Source: Clostridia bacterium (GTDB lineage Bacteria; Bacillota; Clostridia; Christensenellales; Aristaeellaceae). Taken from it: DNA of 64,000 nt. Positions 35,391 to 43,527 of the stretch are shown here, in pieces. Every line of letters starts with the position of its first letter. The first letter of the stretch is position 1. The stretch is taken from the NCBI GenBank assembly GCA_017396845.1, contig JAFQKQ010000028.1, forward strand, positions 1-64,000, given 5' to 3'. A program made the position numbers and the translations under genes. The notes beneath the pieces were generated by a model. The model had not been told where the DNA came from. It was given only the letters and a program-made list of their open reading frames with translations, and searched no databases.

Positions 35391-36236
35391 ATGAGCAAAG
35401 TAATTATTACCTGTGATTCCACCTGCGATCTTACCCAGGCGCAGAAGGACGAATTCGGCATCATTACTACCCCCTTATACATTCGCATCAACGATAAGGA
35501 ATACAAAGACGGCATTGATATTACCGCAGATGCACTGTTTGAGAAGATCAGGGAAACCGGAGAGCTTCCCAAAACAGCCGCCGCGTCCTATCAGGACTGC
35601 CTCGATATGTGGAAGCCGCTGGTAGATCAGGGCTATGAGATCATTCACTTCAGCATTTCAAGCTCCATGTCCGCCTGTTTCCAGAATGCGCGCATGGCGG
35701 CGGAAGAACTGGGTCATGTTTACCCCGTCGACAGCGCCAGTTTGTCCAGCGGCATCGCCCTTCTGGCGATTGAGGCGTCCCTGATGGCAAAGGAAGGCAT
35801 GGATGCAAAGAGCATCTATGAAGCGGTTGAAAAGAAAAAGGAAAAGCTGAACGTGAGCTTCGTTTTGGATACGGCGGAGTATCTCGCCAAGGGCGGCCGC
35901 TGCTCTTCCGTCGCCGCGTTTGCGGCGGGCATCCTGAAGCTTCGCCTTTGCATCGGCGTAGACGGCGGTAAAATGGATCTTTGCAAGAAATACCGCGGCA
36001 AGATGGCGAACGTACTGTGCGAATACGTGCGCGAGCGCCTGAACGATGCAGGCGACGTAGAGCTTGACCGCATCTTTATCACCGATTCCGGCACCACGCC
36101 GGAGATCCGCGAGCTTGTCAAGAAGACGGTTCTTGAAGTGAAGCCCTTCAAGCGGGTTCTCTTCTCCAACGCCGGCTGCACCGTATCCAGCCACTGCGGC
36201 CCGGGAACGCTCGGTATTCTGTTCTTCAATAAATAA
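35391..36236 (+). CDS. DegV-family fatty-acid-binding protein
   Basis: A 281-residue protein. DegV proteins bind a fatty acid and present it to the FakA kinase for use in phospholipids. Family marks are ITCDSTCDLT, the YPVDSASLSSG-like VYPVDSASLSSGIALLAIEA, LDTAEYLAKGGRCSS and the final HCGPGTLGILFF. No fakA gene is in the window. It is probably co-transcribed with the RidA gene. Confidence 0.95.
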   Translation: MSKVIITCDSTCDLTQAQKDEFGIITTPLYIRINDKEYKDGIDITADALFEKIRETGELPKTAAASYQDCLDMWKPLVDQGYEIIHFSISSSMSACFQNARMAAEELGHVYPVDSASLSSGIALLAIEASLMAKEGMDAKSIYEAVEKKKEKLNVSFVLDTAEYLAKGGRCSSVAAFAAGILKLRLCIGVDGGKMDLCKKYRGKMANVLCEYVRERLNDAGDVELDRIFITDSGTTPEIRELVKKTVLEVKPFKRVLFSNAGCTVSSHCGPGTLGILFFNK

Positions 36237-36291
36237 AAACATGCGGCCCCCCGTTCGAGAGGTCGCGCTTCATTGAAAGGAGTTTTCTGCC

Positions 36292-37776
36292 ATGGCACGC
36301 ATCGGTTTTGACAATGATAAATATATCGCGCTGCAGTCCGAAAAAATCAAAAAGCGCATTGAGCAGTTTGGCGGAAAGCTCTATCTGGAATTCGGCGGAA
36401 AGCTGTTTGACGATTATCACGCTTCCCGAGTGCTTCCGGGCTTTCAGCCTGACAGCAAAATGCGCATGCTCCGATCCTTCGGAAGCGAACTGGAAATCAT
36501 CATTACCATCAACGCCAACGACATTGAAAAAAACAAAGTGCGCGGCGATCTCGGGATTTCCTATGACGACGATGTGCTCCGCATGATGGACATATTCAGG
36601 GGGCTTGACCTGTACGTGGGCTCCGTCGTTATTACGCAGTTTGCCGATCAGCCCAGCGCGAAGCAGTTTCAAAAGCGCTTAACAGCCCTCGGCATTCGTT
36701 CCTACCGCCATTATCCGATCAAGGGCTATCCCTCGGACGTCAAAAACATCGTCTGCGAAGACGGCTTCGGAAGGAATGAATATGTGGAAACCTCGCGCCC
36801 GCTGGTCGTCGTTACGGCGCCCGGCCCCGGCAGCGGGAAAATGGCCACCTGCCTTTCGCAGCTCTATCACGATTACCACAGGGGGATTACTTCCGGTTAT
36901 GCCAAGTTTGAAACCTTCCCGATCTGGAATCTGCCTCTTAAGCATCCTCTGAACCTGGCGTACGAGGCGGCGACGGCGGATTTGGACGATGTAAACATGA
37001 TCGATCCGTATCATCTGGAAGCCTATGGCGAATTGGCGGTGAATTATAACCGCGATGTTGAGGTTTTCCCGGTGCTCAACACCATGTTCGAAATGATCCA
37101 GGGAACCTCGCCCTATAAATCCCCCACCGATATGGGCGTAAACATGATCGGCTACTGCATTATGGACGACAAAGCATGCCGCGAAGCCTCTTCGATCGAA
37201 ATTCTGCGCCGCCACTATGCCGCGCAGGTGGAGATCAAAAAGGGCGGATCGAATACCGAGGCTGTCAGAAAAATCGATCTGATCATCAAGCGCGCAGACA
37301 TCACCCCGGAGGTCTACCCCGCCATCAGCGCGGCGCTTCTGAGAGAAAAATTTACCGGCGCACCCGCAGCGGCGATGGTGTTAAACGACGGCCGCGTAGT
37401 CACCGGCAAAACCTCCTCGCTTCTGGGCGCATCCGCCGCCCTGATGCTGAATGCCTTAAAAGCGCTGGCCGGTATCGATAAGGAGACAGACCTCATTTCT
37501 CCCGCCGTTATCGAACCCATCTGCGACTTAAAAACCAAGAATCTCGGCCATAAAAACCCGCGCCTGCATTCGGATGAAATGCTCGTAGCGCTGTGCGTAA
37601 GCGCCGCAACGGATAAAAACGCCGCGCTCGCCCAAAAACAATTGGAAAAGCTCCGCGGCTGCGACGCTCATTTCACCGTAATCCTCTCCTCCGTAGACGA
37701 AAAAACCTATAAGCAGCTCGGCATCAACGTAAGCTGCGAGCCGGTGTACGAGGTCGGGAAGTATTATCATAAGTAG
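36292..37776 (+). CDS. DUF1846 domain-containing protein
   Basis: A 494-residue cytosolic protein of the DUF1846 family, widespread in Bacillota and Actinobacteria. Typical stretches are ARIGFDNDKYIALQSEKI, KLYLEFGGKLFDDYHASRVLPGF, the P-loop-like VVTAPGPGSGKMATCLSQLYHD, and GMAVNMIGYC-like MGVNMIGYCIMDD. Structures of family members show a Rossmann-like domain with a nucleotide-binding loop, but no activity is established. AAAGGAG precedes the ATG. Confidence 0.93.
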   Translation: MARIGFDNDKYIALQSEKIKKRIEQFGGKLYLEFGGKLFDDYHASRVLPGFQPDSKMRMLRSFGSELEIIITINANDIEKNKVRGDLGISYDDDVLRMMDIFRGLDLYVGSVVITQFADQPSAKQFQKRLTALGIRSYRHYPIKGYPSDVKNIVCEDGFGRNEYVETSRPLVVVTAPGPGSGKMATCLSQLYHDYHRGITSGYAKFETFPIWNLPLKHPLNLAYEAATADLDDVNMIDPYHLEAYGELAVNYNRDVEVFPVLNTMFEMIQGTSPYKSPTDMGVNMIGYCIMDDKACREASSIEILRRHYAAQVEIKKGGSNTEAVRKIDLIIKRADITPEVYPAISAALLREKFTGAPAAAMVLNDGRVVTGKTSSLLGASAALMLNALKALAGIDKETDLISPAVIEPICDLKTKNLGHKNPRLHSDEMLVALCVSAATDKNAALAQKQLEKLRGCDAHFTVILSSVDEKTYKQLGINVSCEPVYEVGKYYHK

Positions 37777-38144
37777 ACGGCAGGTATTTCCTGCAAGGTT
37801 CGTCTGTCTGGCAGCGATTCAAAAAATTCCGTCAGTCTCATACAAAGGCGCTTATGCGCTGAATAATCAATAAAGAAACCAATCCCCGATCGAATGATTT
37901 CGATAAGCGCCGAACAGATGAAAACGGCCTGCAGTTATGACTGTGCCGCTCTGAACGACGATCCGTAAACGGCTTTTAAGGATGCGGAACATATCATCTG
38001 TATGGTACGCAGAAGGATTATGCTGCATAAGGAACGGTTCAATCAGATCCATGCTGCTTTTGCATAGACGGAATAACAAAGCCGAACATAGCGGCTTTTC
38101 CGCGCAGTTTCCGCAAATTGTTTCTAATTTACATAGGAAGCCGG
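37777..38144. other. Intergenic stretch without a recognised gene
   Basis: About 370 bases between the DUF1846 gene and a terminator. Two overlapping open frames (37867-38079 minus, 70 codons; 37982-38182 plus, 66 codons) have no ribosome binding site and no similarity I can name. A small palindrome ATCGAA-TGAT-TTCGAT is the only marked motif. It could be a decayed gene. Confidence 0.5.
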
Positions 38145-38180
38145 AAAAGAAGCTGCCATTTTATCGGCAGCTTCTTTTAT
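38145..38180. terminator. Bidirectional terminator between DUF1846 and NrnA-like genes
   Basis: AAAAGAAGCTGCC (38145-38157) pairs with GGCAGCTTCTTTT (38166-38178). The flanking A and T runs permit termination in both directions. Confidence 0.85.
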
Positions 38181-38283
38181 AATGCATGAAATACCATTTT
38201 CCCGCGGTTCGGATATACACATGAAGAGGTATTGACGGTTTTACATTGAGCGCTGCTATGTCGCAGATAACCGGTCACGGCGC

Positions 38284-39264
38284 CTACATCCATCCCTCAT
38301 GCGTATGTTTGTATTCTTTCACCCATTCATCCGCATCTTTGAGGAGGTTTTCGATTTCTTCTTTGTTATATACGGTCGCGCCGCTGGCGTTTGCGTGGCC
38401 GCCGCCTCTGTATTTTTCGGCGATTTCGTTTACGGTTGTGAATCTTGAGCGGAGGCGGACGCGGATGTAATCGGGGGAATCGATGAACAGGATCCAGACG
38501 AGGCAGTCCTTTACGCCCTCCATATAGGATATGGCGGCGCAGGCGGATTCGAAGGTGAGGGAGAGTTCGTCCTGGAGAGACTTGGTGATGTGTGCGTGCA
38601 GTACGCCGTTTTCCGTTTTCTGCATGTTTTCGTATATGTAGGAGCGGAGGCGCAGGCTTGAAAAATCCTTGAGGTACAGATGGGCGTACAGGGTTTCAAG
38701 GTCTATGCCGGTATCAAGAAGCATTGCGGCAAGGCGCATGGTCTCTCCCTTTACGCCCTCGTATTTGAATCTTCCGGAGTCCGTCACCATGCCGAGGTAC
38801 AGGTATCGAGCCGCTTCTTTTGTGAGCGTGAGGCGGTCTTTTAAGGCGTTCACAAACGCGGCGATCATTTCGCAGGCGGAGGAGCGGTCGTCCTCCACCC
38901 AATTGATATTGCCGTATGCTTCGACCTCGATATGGTGGTCGATTTTGATAAGCTCGCGGCACAGGCGGTATTTTTGGTTGGCAATTCGTTTGCCGTTTGC
39001 GGTATCGACGGCAATTCCGAGGGATTCTCTGTATATCTCGTCCGGAACATCTTCGTCGGCGGGGCCGAGAAATGCGAGGAAATCCGATTTTTCATCGTCG
39101 ATTATGAGCACGCGTTTTTCCGGCCAGGCTGCTTGAATGATCGCCTTTAAGCCCATAGCCGCGCCGGTGCAGTCGCCGTCTATGCTTTGATGCCTGAACA
39201 GCATGACAGAGGGCGCTTCTTCAATTTTTCTGTAGATCAGCTCTATAACGTCTTTATTTCTCAT
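38284..39264 (-). CDS. DHH/DHHA1 phosphoesterase (NrnA-like nanoRNase)
   Basis: A 326-residue protein. The N-terminal DHH domain has the modified motif FRHQSIDGDCTGAAMGL (DGD), VDTANGKR and KIDHHIEVEAYGNINW. The C-terminal DHHA1 domain ends with RFTTVNEIAEKYRGGGHANASGA (GGGH binds the phosphate of the substrate). NrnA proteins degrade two- to five-base RNAs and dephosphorylate pAp with manganese. It is divergent from the first promoter of the DUF2828 module 72 bases away, which may reflect a shared RNA-turnover theme. Confidence 0.92.
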   Translation of the reverse strand: MRNKDVIELIYRKIEEAPSVMLFRHQSIDGDCTGAAMGLKAIIQAAWPEKRVLIIDDEKSDFLAFLGPADEDVPDEIYRESLGIAVDTANGKRIANQKYRLCRELIKIDHHIEVEAYGNINWVEDDRSSACEMIAAFVNALKDRLTLTKEAARYLYLGMVTDSGRFKYEGVKGETMRLAAMLLDTGIDLETLYAHLYLKDFSSLRLRSYIYENMQKTENGVLHAHITKSLQDELSLTFESACAAISYMEGVKDCLVWILFIDSPDYIRVRLRSRFTTVNEIAEKYRGGGHANASGATVYNKEEIENLLKDADEWVKEYKHTHEGWM

Positions 39265-39335
39265 GGAATCTCCTTTGCGCCCGTTTCGGGCAATTCATTA
39301 TACACGATTTCGCTTTTTTTGAAAACAGTTTTATT

Positions 39336-39380
39336 TTAAACCAGAGGTTTAATGACAAACGGGGAAAAGCGTGGCATAAT
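39336..39380 (+). promoter_or_regulatory. Promoter 1 of the DUF2828 module with perfect palindrome
   Basis: TTAAACC-AGA-GGTTTAA (39336-39352) is a perfect palindrome ending on the first base of ATGACA (39352-39357). A 17-base spacer follows, then CATAAT (39375-39380). Compared with promoter 2, 35 of 45 positions are identical, including the 13-base run AATGACAAACGGG and GCGTGG before the -10. The conservation extends far beyond the hexamers and implies a shared regulator or special sigma factor. Confidence 0.65.
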
Positions 39381-39385
39381 ACAAT

Positions 39386-39884
39386 CATCAAATCCGAAGT
39401 GCTTATCGGATATGAAAGAAGTCTGGCAGAGAACGGACTTCGACGGAACCGGTCGCGTTTTATCGGGGTCAGGCGCACACAGCAGCGGAATTTATTGGTA
39501 CATTCGTAAAAACGAGGGACCCTCACGACTCCATGAACTATTCGACCGTGAACCGTTCTGTTAGGAGGCGTAGTCGCCGTTGGCGTAGATAAATTCCAAA
39601 GATTATTTTCGAATGATATTATTGAAGCGTCTGATTGTACAGCCCCAATGTTTTTTCACGCCGGTTGCGGACGCGCATGCGTCGTGAACATGCGGTCTTT
39701 GACGAAAACGGAGCAATGATTGAAATGCTCTGATGCTGAGTGAAAGCTGTTGAACGGTTTTATCGGTAAAGGAACGGGAACGGTAAGATTAGGGAGGCAA
39801 TCAGGAAGCGGACGAGGATTTATCGGAGCAAAGAGGACGGCTGAGACTTCTCTGCCTGAATGATTCTTGAGGGAGGTATGCACC
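39386..39884 (+). ncRNA. Long leader RNA before the small basic protein, with nested stems
   Basis: Transcription from promoter 1 would give about 500 bases before the next start codon, with no credible reading frame. Part of it can fold into nested stems: AGAACGG/CCGTTCT (39430-39436 with 39553-39559), CGGTCG/CGACCG (39450-39455 with 39543-39548), GGGTC/GACCC (39466-39470 with 39518-39522) and TCGT/ACGA (39504-39507 with 39512-39515). A rod with internal loops is the general form of Ro-bound Y RNAs. I do not see their known sequence motif, so this remains a candidate. Confidence 0.3.
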
Positions 39885-40052
39885 GTGCAGAAGATTGTTT
39901 CGCGCCTTAAGATGAGCAAGAAGGCGCGAAAAGAAATGGATAGCAAGGGACGATCCACATGGGCGATCTCCCCGGTATCCAGAAAGACGCCCGGGAAAAA
40001 AGGGTACGACAGAAAGCAGGCCAAGCGCAATATCGCCGATGACGATGCGTGA
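39885..40052 (+). CDS. Small basic protein of unknown function
   Basis: A 55-residue protein: MQKIVSRLKMSKKARKEM at the start, then SKGRSTWAISPVSRKTPGKKGYDRK, and an acidic end ADDDA. About 29% of residues are Lys or Arg, and there is no membrane segment. GGAGG lies 8 bases before the GTG start, so translation is likely. I recall similar short proteins (KKMSKKAxRE..., W..NPVTR, KKxYDRKK) in clostridial genomes but know no function. Its charge suggests RNA binding. It lies downstream of promoter 1 and upstream of promoter 2 and the DUF2828 gene. Confidence 0.7.
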   Translation: MQKIVSRLKMSKKARKEMDSKGRSTWAISPVSRKTPGKKGYDRKQAKRNIADDDA

Positions 40053-40126
40053 CCGGCTTTTTTCGTTTTTGGATGTATTTTTATCCGTGTTCCCTGCCCG
40101 ATTTTGGATGTTTTCGGTATTTCAAA

Positions 40127-40171
40127 TTAAACTACGGGTTAAATGACAAACGGGCGGAGGCGTGGTATCAT
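40127..40171 (+). promoter_or_regulatory. Promoter 2 of the DUF2828 module
   Basis: TTAAACTACGGGTTAA (40127-40142, a degraded form of the promoter 1 palindrome), ATGACA (40143-40148), a 17-base spacer and TATCAT (40166-40171). The downstream ATCAT is shared too. It would drive the DUF2828 gene with a leader of about 315 bases. Confidence 0.65.
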
Positions 40172-40177
40172 TTCATC

Positions 40178-40493
40178 ATTGACCGGAAAACAAATCCACC
40201 CGAAACGGGGAAGGCGTTTAACGGAAGCGGATCGATGGGATGCGGGAGCGGGAAAGGCTCTCCTTGTGCGGCTCAATACGGAGGCGCGGCTGAAATGCCG
40301 AAGCTTTCCGGCTTGACTTCCGGGCGGGAAGACAAGCGCATCGGGACCGCAGAATACCATCCGCGCGATGATCTGACGGCGCGCGGCGGTAATCCCGGAA
40401 AAAGGAATGTCCCCTTGATTCAATCGTGAAGCGGATGAAAAAGGCCTTCGCGGCGGCTGAAATGCCGTCAGCAATGAGGAAAGGAGGAAACAA
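40178..40493 (+). ncRNA. Long leader of the DUF2828 mRNA
   Basis: About 315 bases without a convincing gene. CGGCTGAAATGCCG occurs twice (40287-40300 and 40454-40467) and each copy can form a short hairpin. CTTCC-GGGCG-GGAAG is another. An open frame at 40049-40429 starts upstream of the promoter and has no ribosome binding site. A regulatory or guide function is possible but unproved. Confidence 0.3.
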
Positions 40494-41996
40494 ATGATGG
40501 GATTTTTTGAGAAAATGAAGGAAAACGCCAATTATACCCGCACGCTGAACGGCGCAGTTGCCCACGCCTCTACCGGCGAAGCCTGTCTGGACTTTTTCGC
40601 CGTGGCCGGCGGTATGCGCTACCGCAAAAGAGACGAGCAGATTCGCCTTTTCGAACGAGCGTACATCGAGGATCCCGAGCTTGCAATGAAGCTTCTGTTC
40701 CACATTCGGGACATTCGTCAGGGAATGGGCGAAAGACAGATGTTCAGAACGCTCCTTCGCCATATCGCGTTTACCTGGCCGAATTCGGCGAGGAAGAATG
40801 CGCAGTATATCGCGGAGTACGGAAGGTTTGACGACCTTTTCTGCCTTCTTGAGACCCCTGCGCACGCATCTGCGGTTCAGGTCATCAAGGAGCAGCTCGA
40901 AAAGGATATGCTTTCCTACGAGAAGCGCCAAAATGGCGATATAGACGCGCCCATATCACTGCTTGCGAAGTGGATGCCGTCGGACAACGCATCCAGCAGT
41001 AAGACGCGAAAGCTCGCCGGGAAGATGATGGCAGCGCTCCATATGGAACAGCGCCGGTACAGGAAAATGCTTACCTCCCTTCGCTCGTCCATCGCTCTTA
41101 CCGAGAAGTACCTTACAAAGAATACGATCGATAAGGTGCGCTACGAAGCGGTCCCTGCGCAGGCGATGATGAAGTACAGAAATGCGTTTGAGCGCAAGGA
41201 TAGAGAACGTTTTTCCGGATACATAGCGAATGTCATCGCAGGCAAGGAAAAAATGCATGCGGATACGCTCTTCCCCTACGAAGTACTTCGTCCCTATTTC
41301 AGAAACTTTTGTATCACAACGCCGAATGGAGAAATGACGCTTGAAGCGCTCTGGAAGAGCATGAGCGCAAAGCCCGGCAACGATAATGCGCTCAGCGTGA
41401 TCGATACGTCCGGCTCGATGTACTGTCCTTGCGGAAAAGACGCTCCGATTCCCGCTTTGATTTCTCAGGCTATGGGAATTTACGCAGCGGAAAGATGCAC
41501 AGGCGTCTTCCACAACAAGTTCATTACCTTCGAATCCAAACCGCATGTCATGGAGCTCAAAGGAAACACCCTCAGGGACAAGCTTAAGTATCTTCAGGGC
41601 GCACCGTGGGGCGGAAGCACCAATCTGAGCGCGGTATTTAAACTGATTCTGGATACGGCGGTCAAGAATAATATGAACGGAGAGGAAATGCCGAAGGTAC
41701 TCTATATCTTCTCTGATATGGAGTTCAACTGTGCAATGGGAGACGCCGATAAGACGGTATACGAAGACGCGAAGGAAATGTTCGAGGCGTACGGATACCG
41801 GTTGCCGGCAGTCGTGTTCCACAATGTGAACAGCTGGCAGATGCAAGCACCCGTAACCGCGCACACCAACGGAGCGGCTCTGGTGAGCGGTGCAAGCGTA
41901 CACTCGCTTACGGAGAAGTTTGACGGCAATGTAACCCCGATAAGCCATATGCTCAGAGTCCTGAACGGCAAACGCTATGAAGTCATTCATGCGTAG
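40494..41996 (+). CDS. DUF2828 protein: Ro60/TROVE-like HEAT-repeat ring with von Willebrand A domain
   Basis: A 500-residue cytosolic protein. The N-terminal alpha-helical part (about 1-290) has the family pattern LNGAVAHASTGEACLDFFA, then LLFHIRDIRQGMGERQMFR, as in TROVE and DUF2828 proteins. The C-terminal vWA domain (about 300-490) has an intact MIDAS: DTSGSMY, the Thr of WGGSTNL and the Asp of FSDMEF. Ro60-type proteins form a ring that holds the ends of misfolded RNAs and binds Y RNAs on the outside. DUF2828 itself is uncharacterised. AAGGAGG lies 6 bases before the ATG. It has its own promoter 2 and ends at a terminator inside the 3' end of the convergent XRE gene. Confidence 0.85.
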   Translation: MMGFFEKMKENANYTRTLNGAVAHASTGEACLDFFAVAGGMRYRKRDEQIRLFERAYIEDPELAMKLLFHIRDIRQGMGERQMFRTLLRHIAFTWPNSARKNAQYIAEYGRFDDLFCLLETPAHASAVQVIKEQLEKDMLSYEKRQNGDIDAPISLLAKWMPSDNASSSKTRKLAGKMMAALHMEQRRYRKMLTSLRSSIALTEKYLTKNTIDKVRYEAVPAQAMMKYRNAFERKDRERFSGYIANVIAGKEKMHADTLFPYEVLRPYFRNFCITTPNGEMTLEALWKSMSAKPGNDNALSVIDTSGSMYCPCGKDAPIPALISQAMGIYAAERCTGVFHNKFITFESKPHVMELKGNTLRDKLKYLQGAPWGGSTNLSAVFKLILDTAVKNNMNGEEMPKVLYIFSDMEFNCAMGDADKTVYEDAKEMFEAYGYRLPAVVFHNVNSWQMQAPVTAHTNGAALVSGASVHSLTEKFDGNVTPISHMLRVLNGKRYEVIHA

Positions 41997-42009
41997 AATT
42001 GAATAAGCG

Positions 42010-42339
42010 TTATGCGACCGACCATTCAGGCTTCCGCCGGTAACGGAGGCTTTTTTTATGCCCAAAAATAAAAAAAGCCCCAAAAATGAGCGGGACCTCC
42101 AGGTCATCATAGACCAGGAGGTCCTCCATCGGCACCCTGAGGAGCCTTGCCAGCGCCAGCAGGTTATCGACGGACGGCAGGCACTCGCCGTGCTGCCATT
42201 TGTACACGGCCTGCGGGTATTCAAACCCGAAGAATGCCTGAACGTCCTTAACGCTCAGTCCGGCGGCCTTGCGGCGCTTTTCGATCGAGCGGCCGGTGGC
42301 TTCCAGATCGATTACCGGGAAATATGCGATTGCTGCCAT
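42010..42339 (-). CDS. XRE-family helix-turn-helix regulator
   Basis: A 109-residue protein with an HTH_3 domain at about 15-75: TGRSIEKRRKAAGLSVKDVQ, then FFGFEYPQAVYKWQHGECLPSVDNLLALARLLRVPMEDLLV. The last 30 residues (IFGAFFIFGHKKSLRYRRKPE) are read through the terminator of the opposite gene, so their sequence may not be constrained. AAGGAGG precedes the ATG by 10 bases. Convergent with the DUF2828 gene, it is a candidate repressor for the paired promoters. No experiment is implied by the sequence. Confidence 0.85.
   Translation of the reverse strand: MAAIAYFPVIDLEATGRSIEKRRKAAGLSVKDVQAFFGFEYPQAVYKWQHGECLPSVDNLLALARLLRVPMEDLLVYDDLEVPLIFGAFFIFGHKKSLRYRRKPEWSVA
42030..42057 (+). terminator. 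Terminator of the DUF2828 gene
   Basis: GCTTCCG (42030-42036) pairs with CGGAGGC (42044-42050, one G-U pair), closing a 7-base loop, followed by seven T. It overlaps the coding end of the convergent XRE gene. Confidence 0.8.
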
Positions 42340-42433
42340 AAAAAAACGCCTCCTTCAAGCATAGAGAAGCAGGTCGGTCTTACAAGCTATGGTTGTGCGT
42401 CGGTCTGGCATGCACATTTGGCGAAGTTCTCTC

Positions 42434-42462
42434 ATAATACCACATAACGATGGTTCTGTCAA
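42434..42462 (-). promoter_or_regulatory. Promoter of the XRE regulator
   Basis: On the minus strand TTGACA (42457-42462), a 17-base spacer and TATTAT (42434-42439). The leader of about 90 bases contains AGACCGAC twice, a possible regulator half-site. Confidence 0.65.
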
Positions 42463-42546
42463 TAGCTTTTTGCGTTTTTTTTATAAATATTTTTTCGGAA
42501 TTTCGGAGCCGCCCGCAGCGAACGGCCCCTTCCTTTGGTATTTCGT

Positions 42547-43401
42547 TTATACGGTTCCCGTAATGACGATGGTCGCCGTGCCGGGGGACGTAACGTACAC
42601 GCCGTCCTCGTTCTGCACATAGGTCGCGGCAGGCACGGTGATCTGACCGGGAATGGTTGAGAAAAGGCCGGTCGTTTCATCGTAGGTGTACTGCGTGCCT
42701 TCCGTCCAGATGGCGGAATTGTACGTTACGGTAATCGGATCGAGAATCGGGTCGAAGGTATCGGTCAGAACCACGTTGTCGGTTGTGACAGCATCGGTAT
42801 TGCCGCTGTTCTGAATGACGAAGGTATAGGTGAGCGTGCCGTTTTCAGAAACGGTCGGCGGGCAGACTGCTTTGCTTACGGTGAGGTTCGCGCGGCTTTC
42901 GGGGGTGATGGTGGCGTTTGCGCTCAGAGGCGCGGCCAGTCCGCCGCCGGTGATATCGGCGGTATTCGTGATTTCGCCGCCGTCGGAAAGCGGCGCGAAG
43001 CCCGTGATAGCGGCTTCATATATCAATATCGCGTTTCCGCCTGCGGGAATGGTGATTCCGGTAAACACGAGGGGCGGGCCTTCGGTTAGGGCCGGAGCGG
43101 GCTGCAATACGCCGTTGATATACAGTCTTGCAGAACCCTCCCGATAGTCAAGCGGATAAACGGTCGTATTTTCGTCGAGCAGATAGCCGCCCAGATCGTC
43201 GGTGACGGTGATATCGGTAAGCTGGGTCGTTCCGCTGTTTACAAGGCTCAATACAAAGTCGACAGAATCGCCCGCCGAATACGTGTTTACGACGGCCGTT
43301 TTGCTTGCGGTCAATATTTCCAGGAATTCGCCGGTTACGATGTTGGAATTGGTCGTACCGCCGTTATAGGAAAGCGTGGCAAAGTTGGTAAAAGCCGGCA
43401 T
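42547..43401 (-). CDS. DUF11-repeat structural protein without signal peptide
   Basis: A 284-residue protein made of two DUF11-like beta domains (about 25-155 and 165-284) with repeated patterns such as YSAGDSVDFVLSLVNSGTTQLTDITVTDDLGG and VSENGTLTYTFVIQNSGNTD...TDTFDP. The start MPAFTNFATLSYNGGTTNSNIVTGE has no signal peptide. Proteins of this form are common in spore-forming Clostridia and Bacilli and are suspected of being outer spore-layer components. That is inference. Thr-, Val- and Asn-rich, with few charged residues. GGAGGA precedes the ATG. Confidence 0.8.
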   Translation of the reverse strand: MPAFTNFATLSYNGGTTNSNIVTGEFLEILTASKTAVVNTYSAGDSVDFVLSLVNSGTTQLTDITVTDDLGGYLLDENTTVYPLDYREGSARLYINGVLQPAPALTEGPPLVFTGITIPAGGNAILIYEAAITGFAPLSDGGEITNTADITGGGLAAPLSANATITPESRANLTVSKAVCPPTVSENGTLTYTFVIQNSGNTDAVTTDNVVLTDTFDPILDPITVTYNSAIWTEGTQYTYDETTGLFSTIPGQITVPAATYVQNEDGVYVTSPGTATIVITGTV

Positions 43402-43479
43402 ACAATCTCCTCCGATGACAGTTTGGCGAGGTTTCCCTCATGGCAATGTATGCATAGGAGGATTTGGGCGTGAGCGGAT

Positions 43480-43515
43480 GAAAAAACCGCCGGGAAGAGG
43501 GCGCTTCCGGGCGGT
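43480..43515 (-). terminator. Terminator of the CapA gene
   Basis: On the minus strand ACCGCC-C-GGAAG pairs with CTTCC-C-GGCGGT across one mismatch, followed by six T. It lies just after the CapA stop. Confidence 0.85.
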
Positions 43516-43527
43516 ATAAAGCTTACG

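Noticed and set aside
37867..38182. Two overlapping frames, 70 codons (minus) and 66 codons (plus), as possible transposase remnants
   Set aside because: No transposase motif, inverted repeats or target duplication. Neither has a ribosome binding site.
39352..39564. 70-codon plus frame in the promoter 1 leader
   Set aside because: Its start codon lies within the -35 element, so it would not be on the transcript.
39660..39760. tRNA-like domain in the leader, as in some bacterial Y RNAs
   Set aside because: I could not find a T arm with GGTTCNANNCC or an acceptor stem. The few short palindromes (GACGC-GCAT-GCGTC) do not form a cloverleaf.
40049..40429. 126-codon plus frame upstream of DUF2828
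   Set aside because: It starts before promoter 2 and lacks a ribosome binding site. Gly- and Arg-rich translation without pattern, so treated as leader.
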